Shown: positions 14,424 through 20,969, numbered from the stretch's first letter. The stretch: 33,120 nt of DNA from a bacterium (GCA_030699515.1 JAUYME010000066.1:1-33120), one strand, 5' to 3'. Program-made: numbers and translations. The notes: generated by a model not told the origin, from the sequence alone.

Positions 14424-15049
14424 AGAAGCTGTATTGGTTTTTGGCCGGCACGATTTTAACTGTTATTTTTCTTTTGCCGATATTTTCTACTGAATATTTG
14501 CATAGGGCAGTTGAATTTATAAAACTCTATCCGGTTTTTGCTCCGATCATAATCATTTTACTGCGTTTCAGTACGGCTGTTTTAGCTCCATTGCCCGGAT
14601 TGCCAATTTCGTTTGCAAGTATAGCGGTCTTGCCGTGGTGGGAGGCTTGGGTCTATAACTTCATTGGGATGGAGCTCGGTCTTGTGGCTGCATTTTTTAT
14701 TGCTAGGAAGTTTCGTGAGCCTGCAGTGCGTCATTTTGCGCCATTAGAAAAGGTGCATGCTTGGCAAGAAAAAATTTCTCATAGAAAACAATTCTGGGGG
14801 TTTGCAGGGCTACGCTTTGGCACAATTTATGTGTGTGATTTTGTGAGCTATGCCGCTGGGCTTTCAAGGCTATCGTTTAGTTCATTTTTGATTATTACCT
14901 TGATGATTGACATACCTCTCTCGCTCATCTTTTTCTTTTTTGGTGGCATTGCACTTCGCTATGGTGTTTATATTTTTGTCGGCTTTATTTTGCTCTCTGT
15001 TTTAACGATGCTGGGTTGGAAGTATTTTAAAGGAAAAAAGTTAGAATAA
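14420..15049 (+). CDS. VTT/DedA-like (SNARE-associated family) membrane protein
   Basis: A 209-residue protein with about five membrane segments. The centre has RFSTAVLAPLPGLPISFASIA, then GMELGLVAAFFIARKFREPAV, and later FAGLRFGTIYVCDFVSYAAGLSRLSF, which matches the VTT domain layout (F/L-x-x-x-R plus GxxxG-rich helices, re-entrant loops). Members help move lipids such as undecaprenyl phosphate or phosphatidylethanolamine, or act in membrane homeostasis. Start codon overlaps the cupin stop (ATGA). Last gene of the secA-Nudix-cupin-VTT series. The exact substrate is unknown. Confidence 0.75.
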   Translation: MKKLYWFLAGTILTVIFLLPIFSTEYLHRAVEFIKLYPVFAPIIIILLRFSTAVLAPLPGLPISFASIAVLPWWEAWVYNFIGMELGLVAAFFIARKFREPAVRHFAPLEKVHAWQEKISHRKQFWGFAGLRFGTIYVCDFVSYAAGLSRLSFSSFLIITLMIDIPLSLIFFFFGGIALRYGVYIFVGFILLSVLTMLGWKYFKGKKLE

Positions 15050-15150
15050 TTTTCGAGAAGGTAGGGCTTGGCGAAGCGATTGAGGCAATGAAGAAAGTGC
15101 ACCCATACGAAGAGGTGGCTTTTGATGTTTATGAATTGAAGGATCTCTAG
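15031..15150 (+). pseudogene. Remnant of a NIF3/YqfO-like C-terminal domain
   Basis: The frame (39 codons, stop TAG 15148-15150) has no start and overlaps the end of the VTT gene out of frame. It reads VRIIFEKVGLGEAIEAMKKV then HPYEEVAFDVYEL. HPYEEVA-[FY]-D-[IV]-Y is the hallmark of the PII/CutA-like insert domain of NIF3/YqfO (DUF34) proteins. Only the last 35-39 residues remain, so this is a decayed gene end; the rest is absent upstream. Confidence 0.65.
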
Positions 15151-15157
15151 CTGACAA

Positions 15158-15201
15158 CACTGCATATACCGTAATTCCGCGGAATTACGGTATATGCAGT
15201 G
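15158..15201. promoter_or_regulatory. 44-bp perfect palindrome upstream of winged-helix copy 2
   Basis: Half-site CACTGCATATACCGTAATTC-CG plus its complement, centre CCGCGG. A -10 box TATAAT (15204-15209) begins 3 nt after it, so the palindrome covers the -35 region of the regulator's own promoter, an arrangement typical of autorepression. Confidence 0.75.
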
Positions 15202-15221
15202 GTATAATATTTATACTAGTT

Positions 15222-15509
15222 ATGGCAGAGGATAGGCAAAAGTATAGAAATGTTGAGCGAGTGATGAAGGGAGTGGCGAATCATCGGCGGGCTCAAATCC
15301 TTTATCTATTGAAAGAGGAGCCGGAGCTTTCGGTAGCTGAAATAACCAAAAAGTTAGGAGTAAATTTTCGAACGGTTTCTGATCATACGAAGAAGCTGGT
15401 TCATGCAGGTTTAGTAATGAAAAGATCGGATAGCGTGAGTGTTCGGCACAAACTTACAGATTTAGGACATAAGGTTTTTGAGTTTATCGTAACCTACATA
15501 AAAAACTAG
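15222..15509 (+). CDS. Winged helix-turn-helix regulator (ArsR-like), copy 2
   Basis: A 95-residue winged-helix protein. MKGVANHRRAQILYLLKEEP opens the fold; LSVAEITKKLGVNFRTVSDHTKKLVHAG is the helix-turn-helix with recognition helix around NFRTVSDHTKKL; VMKRSDSVSVRHKLTDLG forms the wing. Its closest relative in the window is the gene at 6447-6749 (shared NHRR-x-x-IL-x-LL core). The recognition helices differ, and so do the palindromes around the two genes. The promoter TATAAT sits between the upstream palindrome and the ATG, leaving a leader of about six bases. A second copy of the palindrome lies between this gene and doxX. It lacks cysteine metal sensors. Confidence 0.85.
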   Translation: MAEDRQKYRNVERVMKGVANHRRAQILYLLKEEPELSVAEITKKLGVNFRTVSDHTKKLVHAGLVMKRSDSVSVRHKLTDLGHKVFEFIVTYIKN

Positions 15510-15513
15510 CTTC

Positions 15514-15547
15514 CATATACCGTAATTCTGCAGAATTACGGTATATG
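15514..15547. promoter_or_regulatory. 34-bp palindrome between winged-helix copy 2 and doxX
   Basis: Half-site CATATACCGTAATTCTG with its complement, centre CTGCAG. It matches the palindrome at 15158-15201 except for a symmetric change in the centre (CCGCGG to CTGCAG). A TATAAT for doxX follows at about 15572-15577. It may be the operator of doxX. Confidence 0.7.
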
Positions 15548-15621
15548 CAGAAGCCGGGAGGTGGAAAGGGTGTATAATAGAAGACCCTAGGTATTATTAT
15601 TAATCTTATTAGTCATTATTT

Positions 15622-16017
15622 ATGGATATTGTATTTTTTGTTGGTCGGCTAGTACTTGGTCTTTTCTTTACCATGAAAGGGGTAAATCACTTTCAGAATA
15701 AAGATGGCTTAATTGCTTATTCAAAGAGCAAAAATCTTCCGGCTCCGGGAGCAAGTGTGATTATTGCCGGAATCATTATGCTCTTGGGAGGTTTGAGCCT
15801 TATCTTTGGAGTTTATGTTGAAATCGCTCTTTGGGCTTTGGCAATTCTAATGGTTGTAATTGGTTTTATGATGCACAAGTTCTGGGCAGAAACAGACCCG
15901 GGTGCAAAAAGCAATGAAAAAATTAGCTTTATGCACAATATGGCACATGCCGGCGCATTACTGATGCTTCTTCAACTTGCTGATGCCACACTGCCTTACG
16001 CATTGAATATATTTTAG
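15622..16017 (+). CDS. DoxX family membrane protein
   Basis: A 131-residue protein with four membrane helices: VFFVGRLVLGLFFTMKGVNHF, SVIIAGIIMLLGGLSLIFG, VEIALWALAILMVVIGFMMHKFW and a C-terminal helix NMAHAGALLMLLQLADA. The GR-x-x-LG-x-x-F start and the K-x-H-F in helix 1 fit DoxX/SURF4-like proteins, whose roles include redox or quinone-linked functions; none is proven for this one. A promoter (TATAAT) lies about 45 nt upstream, beside the second palindrome of the preceding regulator, so doxX is a candidate target of that regulator. Confidence 0.82.
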   Translation: MDIVFFVGRLVLGLFFTMKGVNHFQNKDGLIAYSKSKNLPAPGASVIIAGIIMLLGGLSLIFGVYVEIALWALAILMVVIGFMMHKFWAETDPGAKSNEKISFMHNMAHAGALLMLLQLADATLPYALNIF

Positions 16018-16065
16018 AAGGAGAGGGTATAGGGAATAGGTAATAGAAAGGCAAAGACAAATTTT

Positions 16066-16104
16066 AAACGGCTCACACATATGGATATTATGTGTGAGCC
16101 GTTT
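16066..16104 (+). terminator. Terminator between doxX and the KTSC gene
   Basis: A perfect 16-bp stem (AAACGGCTCACACATA 16066-16081 and 16089-16104). The core CGGCTCA...TGAGCCG recurs in the terminators at 21927-21970 and 24444-24490. Confidence 0.8.
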
Positions 16105-16110
16105 ACGTTA

Positions 16111-16116
16111 TATAAT
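16111..16116 (+). promoter_or_regulatory. -10 box of the KTSC gene (leaderless)
   Basis: TATAAT 7 nt upstream of ATG 16124, so +1 should coincide with the start codon. Confidence 0.6.
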
Positions 16117-16123
16117 AAGTAGA

Positions 16124-16342
16124 ATGGAAAGAGAGATAATTCAATCTAGTGATATTCGCTCTGTGGGCTATGATGATGAAACATCTATTTTAGAAGTGGA
16201 GTTTAAAAGTGGGAACGTGTATCAGTATGTAAATGTACCCGAGCATGTTTATGATGAGCTGATGAAATCAGAATCTAAGGGTAGATATTTTAACAGCGAG
16301 ATAAGGGATAGGTATCCAAATTCTAAAATTGAATATAACTAA
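16124..16342 (+). CDS. KTSC domain protein
   Basis: A 72-residue protein starting MEREIIQSSDIRSVGYDDET; LEVEFKSGNVYQYVNVPEHV and KGRYFNSEIRDRYP follow. This is the KTSC fold (named for a Lys-Thr-Ser-Cys signature; here the S-x-G-RYFN region corresponds, without Cys). KTSC domains occur alone or fused to lysyl-tRNA synthetase-related and other proteins; the function is unknown. An upstream in-frame GTG at 16094 lies in the terminator hairpin and is rejected. Leaderless by promoter position. A symmetric terminator follows at once. Confidence 0.88.
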   Translation: MEREIIQSSDIRSVGYDDETSILEVEFKSGNVYQYVNVPEHVYDELMKSESKGRYFNSEIRDRYPNSKIEYN

Positions 16343-16367
16343 AAAAGCCCTTTAAGGGCTTTTTTAG
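16339..16367. terminator. Bidirectional terminator between convergent genes
   Basis: CTAAAAAAGCCC-TTTA-GGGCTTTTTTAG-type palindrome, with A-run and T-run on either side, serving the KTSC gene (+) and the small membrane gene (-). Confidence 0.9.
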
Positions 16368-16374
16368 TTGCAGC

Positions 16375-16620
16375 TTAATACAACGATCCGTTGTTAGAAG
16401 AGTTTGTGTCTCCACCGCCCCCATCTCCACCGGTTGGTAAATCTACGTTAATATTGACGCCATCGTCCTGCACTTCTTCATTATTGGTTCTTGCGAAGGC
16501 AAAAATGGCGATTATGAGCACAAGTAGAATCACGACTACAACTATCCAGGCGCTGCTGGAGCTTTCCCTTTCGCGAATCACTTCTCTTCGCTCAATGCGC
16601 TGCGGTTCATGTGCATTCAT
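16375..16620 (-). CDS. Small one-helix membrane protein with acidic Gly/Asp tail (paralog 1)
   Basis: 81 residues: a charged cytoplasmic start (HEPQRIERREVIRERESS), one membrane helix (AWIVVVVILLVLIIAIFAFA, about 24-43), then an acidic tail with DDGVNINVDLPTGGDGGGGD. The layout and the tail motif DG-V-x-[IV]-x-[VI]-x-LP are shared with the protein at 18932-19168, although the N-terminal parts differ. By the positive-inside rule the tail would face outward. The low-complexity Gly/Asp/Ser end is typical of surface linkers. No family recognised. Confidence 0.7.
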   Translation of the reverse strand: MNAHEPQRIERREVIRERESSSSAWIVVVVILLVLIIAIFAFARTNNEEVQDDGVNINVDLPTGGDGGGGDTNSSNNGSLY

Positions 16621-16876
16621 TTTTTTTGTGCTTTGCCTTGACCTGCGAGACTTTCGTTTGGATGAAGTATCGCCAAGTCAAGGTAGCTTTATTAAAGTTG
16701 TAATAAATGCGACTTTTCTACAGTAGCTGACGATTGAAACTAGCAACTCTTTCCTTGCTATGTTATTCGCTAAAAATCTTTAAGGTGATAAAATGGAATT
16801 GTAGTTTCAAGAAAAGTTGAATATCCCGATATGATAGCTTCTAGTGCCTTTGGCACTAAGCATCAAACGGGATGCT
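16621..16876. other. Divergent intergenic region between the small membrane gene and glmS
   Basis: No gene seen. TATGAT near 16830 may be the -10 of glmS. TAGTGCC-TTT-GGCACTA forms a tight hairpin near 16840-16857, bracketed by ATCCCG (about 16822) and CGGGAT (about 16868), which can pair with each other. The glmS ribozyme core is not present. Confidence 0.4.
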
Positions 16877-16913
16877 CAATTTTGTAGATAAATCTAAGAT
16901 TTAAACAAAATTG
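16877..16913 (+). promoter_or_regulatory. Hairpin directly before the glmS start codon
   Basis: CAATTTTGT (16877-16885) pairs with ACAAAATTG (16905-16913), and TAAATC pairs with GATTTA inside, leaving loop TAA. It ends two bases before ATG 16916 and would hide the ribosome binding site. A similar hairpin with the same inner TAAATC-NAA-GATTTA lies at the tsf start. Confidence 0.6.
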
Positions 16914-16915
16914 GC

Positions 16916-18763
16916 ATGTGTGGAATTGTTGGATACATAGGAAAGAAAAGGGCAATGCCGGTTTTGCTGGATGGTTTAAAGCGCTTGGAATATCGCGGCT
17001 ACGATAGTGCCGGGGTGGCGATTTTGGAAAACACTGAAGTTAAGGCATTTAAAAAAGTTGGGCGGGTGGAAAATTTGCTTAAAGCGATTGAGACAGCGGG
17101 GGAGTTGGACAGCATGGCCCATATTGGTGTAGCGCATACCAGATGGGCAACTCATGGAAAGCCCAGCGAGGAAAATGCTCATCCGCACAGTGATGAATTT
17201 GGTAAGTTTTGGTTGGTGCACAATGGAATTATTGAAAATTATGAGGAACTAAAGAAAGAGCTTTCAGAGAGCGGGGTAAAATTTAGTTCGGAAACGGACA
17301 CCGAGGTTGTAGTGCAGCTGATTGCTAAAGAAATGGAAGCTGGACTAAGTTTTGAAGAGGCTTTTCGAGTGGCGCTTAAAAAACTTCGAGGAGCTTATGG
17401 AATTGTAGTAATGAGTGCAGACGAGCCGGAATATTTAATGGCTGCAAGAAATTCAAGTCCGCTTTTAATTGGAGTAGGAGATGGGGAAATGATAGTAGCG
17501 TCTGATGCAAGTGCCGTTGTGGGTACAACTAAAAAAATTGTTTATTTGGAAGATGGGGAGTTGGCAAAAGTTTCAGCAGATGGGCTAAAGATTGAGCTTA
17601 TTGCCGAGGCTGGTAAAGAGTTGAAGCGCGAGGCAGAAACTGTAGATATGGATGCAAGCGAAATAGAAAAGGACGGACACGATTTCTTTATGCATAAAGA
17701 AATTTTTGAAATTCCCAGCGCTGTTTTAAATGCGGGAAGGGGAAGGTTTATTGCCAGTGAGGGTTTGGTGAAGTTTGGAGGTATTGAAGAAATTAAAAGC
17801 AAGTTAAGGGATATTGATAGAATTATTATTTCCGCTTGCGGCACCGCAGCCTATGCTGGCTTACTGGGCGAATATTTTATTGAAGAGCTGGCCGGAATTC
17901 CGGTGGAAGTGGAAATTGGCTCTGAATTCAGATACAGAAGCCCTGTATTTACGGAGCGCACTGCTTTAATTGTTGTTTCTCAATCTGGGGAAACTGCAGA
18001 TACATTGGCGGCGGTGCGAGAAGCAAAGGAGAAGGGGATTTTAGTTTTAGGTATTGTTAATGTAGTTGGCTCTACAATTGCGCGCGAAGTGGACTGTGGA
18101 ATTTATACCCATGCCGGTCCGGAAATTGGAGTGGCCTCTACAAAAGCTTTTATTTCTCAGCTTACGGTACTTTTACTTTTGGCTATTTATTTGGGCAGAC
18201 AGCGAAATTTATCTGTAAATGAAACAAAGGAAATTTTGGCAGATTTAGAGAAGCTTCCTGAGCTTTTAGATTCTATCTTGCATCGAGAAAAATTGGCAAA
18301 GAAGCTAGCAAAGAAATATAAAGATTTTACCAGCATGGCTTTCTTGGGTAGAAAATATAGTTTCCCTGTGGCGCTGGAGGGAGCTTTGAAATTAAAAGAA
18401 ATTTCTTATATCCATGGAGAAGGTTATCCGGCAGGAGAATTTAAGCATGGGCCAATTGCGCTCCTTGATGAAAAATTTCCGGTTTTCTTTATATTGCCTA
18501 GCGATGATGTTTACGAAAAAAGTAAATCTAATTTGGAAGAGATAAAAGCAAGGCAAGCGCCTGTAATTGCCATTGTGACTGAAGGAAATAAAGAATTAAT
18601 GAGAATGGCTGATGATGTTTTGGAAATCCCCAAAATAGCAAATATTTTAAGCCCGTTTCTTTCTACGCTTTGGACTTATCTTTTTGCTTACCATGTTGCG
18701 GATATGAAAAATTTGGACGTGGATAAGCCTAGAAACTTAGCTAAGTCTGTGACCGTCGAGTAA
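16916..18763 (+). CDS. glmS: Glutamine-fructose-6-phosphate aminotransferase (isomerising)
   Basis: It makes glucosamine-6-phosphate from fructose-6-phosphate and glutamine, the entry to wall-sugar synthesis. The 615-residue protein begins MCGIVGYIGKK, with Cys2 as the glutaminase nucleophile, followed by LEYRGYDSAG, HTRWATHGKPSEENAHPH and ETDTEVV of the Ntn glutaminase domain (1-240). Two SIS domains follow (SACGTAAYAG, SQSGETADTLAA, GPEIGVASTKAF, GEGYPAGEFKHGPIALL), and the C-terminal loop ends KPRNLAKSVTVE. Length is normal. The 3' end is unusual: repeat R1 starts seven bases after the stop, and behind R1 lies a second DNA copy encoding the same last 12 residues. The leader holds a hairpin at the start codon. 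No glmS ribozyme seen. Confidence 0.96.
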   Translation: MCGIVGYIGKKRAMPVLLDGLKRLEYRGYDSAGVAILENTEVKAFKKVGRVENLLKAIETAGELDSMAHIGVAHTRWATHGKPSEENAHPHSDEFGKFWLVHNGIIENYEELKKELSESGVKFSSETDTEVVVQLIAKEMEAGLSFEEAFRVALKKLRGAYGIVVMSADEPEYLMAARNSSPLLIGVGDGEMIVASDASAVVGTTKKIVYLEDGELAKVSADGLKIELIAEAGKELKREAETVDMDASEIEKDGHDFFMHKEIFEIPSAVLNAGRGRFIASEGLVKFGGIEEIKSKLRDIDRIIISACGTAAYAGLLGEYFIEELAGIPVEVEIGSEFRYRSPVFTERTALIVVSQSGETADTLAAVREAKEKGILVLGIVNVVGSTIAREVDCGIYTHAGPEIGVASTKAFISQLTVLLLLAIYLGRQRNLSVNETKEILADLEKLPELLDSILHREKLAKKLAKKYKDFTSMAFLGRKYSFPVALEGALKLKEISYIHGEGYPAGEFKHGPIALLDEKFPVFFILPSDDVYEKSKSNLEEIKARQAPVIAIVTEGNKELMRMADDVLEIPKIANILSPFLSTLWTYLFAYHVADMKNLDVDKPRNLAKSVTVE

Positions 18764-18770
18764 GGATGTG

Positions 18771-18834
18771 GACCCCCGCGTGCTTCGCGCGCTGCACCAG
18801 AGCCGACGAGGCAAGCTCGGGCTCGGTGCGGGGC
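18771..18834 (+). repeat. Repeat R1, copy 1 (structured GC-rich repeat)
   Basis: Begins GACCCCCGCG and ends CGGTGCGGGGC. It can fold as an outer stem CCCCGC/GCGGGG with arm 1 GCGTGC-TTC-GCGCGC and arm 2 GCACC...GGTGC containing GAGCC/GGCTC. Other copies at 19337-19401 and 32844-32907. Confidence 0.85.
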
Positions 18835-18838
18835 GGGT

Positions 18839-18877
18839 AAACCAAGAAATTTGGCAAAAAGCGTTACTGTGGAATAA
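18839..18877 (+). pseudogene. Second copy of the last 12 codons of glmS
   Basis: AAA CCA AGA AAT TTG ... GAA TAA encodes KPRNLAKSVTVE and stop, exactly the glmS C-terminus at 18725-18763. Eleven of the 12 codons differ, all synonymously (13 of 39 bases), including TCT to AGC for serine. R1 copy 1 lies between the two ends. It has no start and is not a gene by itself. Confidence 0.85.
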
Positions 18878-18884
18878 AGAAATA

Positions 18885-18916
18885 AAAAACACCTCGCAAG
18901 CGCGGGGTGTTTTTTA
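18885..18916. terminator. Bidirectional terminator between glmS and the small membrane gene
   Basis: AAAAAACACCTCGC-loop-GCGGGGTGTTTTTT (one wobble), with A- and T-runs on the two sides. Confidence 0.85.
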
Positions 18917-18931
18917 TTTTATACTGCTGAA

Positions 18932-19168
18932 CTATTCAGTGCCAGAGTCTTCGCCGTCAGGAAGGCTAATGTCTACATCAACTCCTGTGCCGTCGTTGTC
19001 TGTATCTTCGCTACTTCCTCCTGCAAAGTAGAAGATAAGGCCGGCAACAACTACAATTAGGATAATGATAGTAATCCACATTCCGCCGTTACCGCCTTTG
19101 CGCTCTGGCTGGCTAGCCATTGGCTGCTGCCCTTGAGGTGCTTGGCCTTGTTGTTCTTGGTTTTCCAT
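18932..19168 (-). CDS. Small one-helix membrane protein with acidic tail (paralog 2)
   Basis: 78 residues: a Gln/Pro-rich start (MENQEQQGQAPQGQQPMASQ), a basic GGNGG linker, one membrane helix (MWITIIILIVVVAGLIFYFA, about 30-49) and an acidic tail GGSSEDTDNDGTGVDVDIS ending LPDGEDSGTE. The tail motif DG-x-x-V-D-V-D-I-x-LP resembles that of the protein at 16375-16620. The two genes flank glmS and both point left. No function known; a surface or envelope role is only a guess. Confidence 0.72.
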   Translation of the reverse strand: MENQEQQGQAPQGQQPMASQPERKGGNGGMWITIIILIVVVAGLIFYFAGGSSEDTDNDGTGVDVDISLPDGEDSGTE

Positions 19169-19255
19169 AGTGTGTATGTTGTTAATTTCTAATGAATACT
19201 AGTAAAAGCATAACATTATTATAGAATAATGCTCGTTTTGCAGTGGAAAAATAGA

Positions 19256-19303
19256 GAGTAATCGCGAACATCGCGAATTGCGCAAAATATCGCGAATAAA
19301 ACT
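19256..19303. repeat. TAATCGCGAA micro-repeat spacer
   Basis: Degenerate copies of ATCGCGAA at short intervals. The same motif family fills the spacers at 24786-24895 (before the atpZ-like gene) and 26404-26458 (before atpF). The 19169-19461 region otherwise holds only R1 copy 2. Confidence 0.7.
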
Positions 19304-19321
19304 AAGGCGGGGAAAATTGGG

Positions 19322-19480
19322 TTATTCCAAGGTTGAGACCCCCGCATGGCAAGCCGTGCTGCACCAGAACCAACGAAGTAAATTCGGGCTCGGTGCGGGG
19401 CAGGACTTGGTAGCTTGCTGGTGTGTACTTAGTGATGGGCTGGATAGTTTTTCAATCGGTCTTATTCCAAGGTTGAGACC
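19322..19480. repeat. 19-bp direct repeats flanking R1 copy 2
   Basis: TTATTCCAAGGTTGAGACC occurs at 19322-19340 and 19462-19480. The second is the end of the minus-strand prepilin-like gene (codons for VSTLE and stop). The first overlaps the first four bases of R1. Confidence 0.85.
19337..19401 (+). repeat. Repeat R1, copy 2
   Basis: GACCCCCGC at the left and CGGTGCGGGGC at the right, with arm 1 changed to GCATGGC-AA-GCCGTGC, which still pairs. It lies between two identical 19-bp sequences, one of which is the 3' end of the prepilin-like gene. Confidence 0.85.
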
Positions 19481-19953
19481 GTGGACTGCAAAGATCTAGT
19501 TTCTTTGATTTGAGGATTGTCCGGGTTGGAAGTCAATACAATAGAAATTTGCACAGCAGTGGTAGAGGTGCCGCTAAATTCCTGGAAAGTTAGGCTGTCT
19601 AGCGTAACATCGGCGCTTGTTAGCGCTTCTTGCGAATTTGACCCCAGCTTTCTGTAGATTGTTCCTGCTGAACTGTTGATTATAATCGGGTCGGTGCTTG
19701 ACACTCCGGTAGTAATTGTAAGGGTTGAACTGCTGACAGATATTGATTGACCCTGGCGGACGTCGGTTTTGATAACATTCATTACAAAGCTTAGCTCACT
19801 GCTTAGTTTATAGCCTGAGCTTTGATGCTGCTGAACTCTAAGAATTGTAAATAGTATTCCTGAAAGAAGGCTAAGAAGGATAACGGTAAGGCCAAGGTAG
19901 ATGACCAGCTCAATGAAAGAAAGCCCCCGCGTGCTTCGCGCGCTTTTAAACAC
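19462..19953 (-). CDS. Type IV prepilin-like / pseudopilin protein
   Basis: It carries a class III signal: ...RSTRG followed by LSFIELVIYLGLTVILLSLL, i.e. cleavage after Gly, Glu at +5 and a long hydrophobic helix. The rest is a soluble domain with Ser/Thr-rich strands (SISVSSSTLTITTGVSS) as in minor pilins. I chose GTG 19953, which gives a 10-residue leader FKSARSTRG; a longer frame to ATG 20028 would give an atypical 34-residue leader lying in intergenic micro-repeat. The leader codons coincide with a partial R1 hairpin (GCGTGC-TTC-GCGCGC, 19929-19943). It may belong to the pilus/DNA-uptake machinery with ComEC. The 3' end is duplicated beyond R1 copy 2. Confidence 0.75.
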   Translation of the reverse strand: MFKSARSTRGLSFIELVIYLGLTVILLSLLSGILFTILRVQQHQSSGYKLSSELSFVMNVIKTDVRQGQSISVSSSTLTITTGVSSTDPIIINSSAGTIYRKLGSNSQEALTSADVTLDSLTFQEFSGTSTTAVQISIVLTSNPDNPQIKETRSLQSTVSTLE

Positions 19954-20103
19954 TAATGCACGAATGGGCGCGAATCCTCTAATAAGAAATGAAGGTCCTT
20001 TCGTTTTATTCGGTGATTGATGAATCATTGGTGTATTAGTGTTTATCTATGAATTTTAGCATGTAGTATTGATTATTTTTTTCAAAGCTTGTATTATCCA
20101 GAA

Positions 20104-20121
20104 GTCTGGGGTAGCCCAGAC
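20104..20121 (+). promoter_or_regulatory. Hairpin upstream of rpsB
   Basis: GTCTGGG-GTAG-CCCAGAC, then TTATTT, 10 nt before ATG 20132. It could be an attenuator or S2 autoregulatory site; the position is the only evidence. Confidence 0.45.
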
Positions 20122-20131
20122 TTATTTAATT

Positions 20132-20836
20132 ATGACGGATAGTAATGAAACCGGAACACAGGTAAAAGACTCAATGCTTGAAGAGATGGCGCAGGCCGGT
20201 CTTTTGTTTGGGCGGAAAAAATCAAAGACTAATCCAAAAATGAAGGATTATGTTTTTGCGAACCGAAACGGCTTTGAGATGTTTGATTTGGAAAAAACCG
20301 CCGCAAAGCTTGAGGAAGCTAAGGCATTTTTGGCTTCCGTGGCAAAGACCGGGAAAACTATTTTGTTTGTTGGTACTACTCCTGCGGGCCAAGAAGTTAT
20401 GAAGGAAGTTGCCGAAGGCTTTAAGGCTCCTTATGTAACCCATAGGTGGCTTGGCGGTACTTTAAGTAATTTTGAAACAATTTCTTCACGGCTTAGGTAT
20501 TTTATTAAACTTAAGGCCGACAAAGAATCCGGAAAACTTGAAAAATATACCAAGAAGGAGCGGACAAAATTTGATAAAGAGCTGGAAAGATTAGAGAGGC
20601 TTTTCGGCGGTCTTGAAGAATTAACTGCTATGCCTGCCGCACTCATTGTGGCAAATACAGATGCGCATTCAATTGCAGTAAGAGAGGCAAATATTGCAGG
20701 AGTGCCGGTAATTGGAATTACAAATTCCAGCACCGATCCTGAGGGCGTAGATTATCTGATTCCGGCAAATGACAACAGTATTTCTAGCGTGCGTTGGATT
20801 GTTGAGCAATTAGCGCAGGCGTTAAAGACGAAGTAA
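20132..20836 (+). CDS. rpsB: Small ribosomal subunit protein uS2
   Basis: A 234-residue S2: MLEEMAQAGLLFGRKKSKTN then PKMKDYVFANRNGFEMFDLEKT corresponds to the bacterial LL-x-AGVHFGH...NPKM...IFG-x-RNGIHIIDL block. KTILFVGTTPAG, YVTHRWLGGTLSNFETI and ANIAGVPVIGITNSSTDPEG then VDYLIPANDNS complete the family pattern. The usual His-Phe-Gly-His is changed to Leu-Phe-Gly-Arg. The frame opens at 20069, but ATG 20132 matches the family N-terminus. The stop is followed by 9-bp micro-repeats that echo its last codons, then tsf; the rpsB-tsf order is the classical one. Confidence 0.95.
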   Translation: MTDSNETGTQVKDSMLEEMAQAGLLFGRKKSKTNPKMKDYVFANRNGFEMFDLEKTAAKLEEAKAFLASVAKTGKTILFVGTTPAGQEVMKEVAEGFKAPYVTHRWLGGTLSNFETISSRLRYFIKLKADKESGKLEKYTKKERTKFDKELERLERLFGGLEELTAMPAALIVANTDAHSIAVREANIAGVPVIGITNSSTDPEGVDYLIPANDNSISSVRWIVEQLAQALKTK

Positions 20837-20912
20837 GCGAAGTAGACGAAGTAGGCGAAGTAAGCGAATAAACGAAGTAGCAAATAAACGAAGTAGGCGA
20901 AGTAGGCGAAAT
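20827..20912. repeat. 9-bp micro-repeat (GAAGTAGGC-like) after rpsB
   Basis: About nine degenerate units of [AG]CGAAGTA[AG]. The first is the end of rpsB itself (ACG AAG TAA), so the repeat begins inside the gene and repeats its stop context. Confidence 0.8.
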
Positions 20913-20945
20913 TAGAATTAACTTTGAACTATTTGGAATATGGCG

Positions 20946-20966
20946 ACCCTTCGACAAGCTCAGGGT
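20946..20966. repeat. REP-like CCCTTCGACAAGCTCAGGG
   Basis: A short imperfect palindrome that also occurs at the 3' end of atpC (32018-32036); a relative with TGTGCTGAGCACAG is at about 27552-27565. Confidence 0.75.
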
Positions 20967-20969
20967 GCT

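Noticed and set aside
16820..16915. glmS ribozyme in the glmS leader
   Set aside because: The leader is too short and lacks the ribozyme core; only simple hairpins are visible.
18768..19031. ORF starting in R1 copy 1
   Set aside because: It crosses the repeat, the duplicated glmS end and the terminator; no ribosome site.
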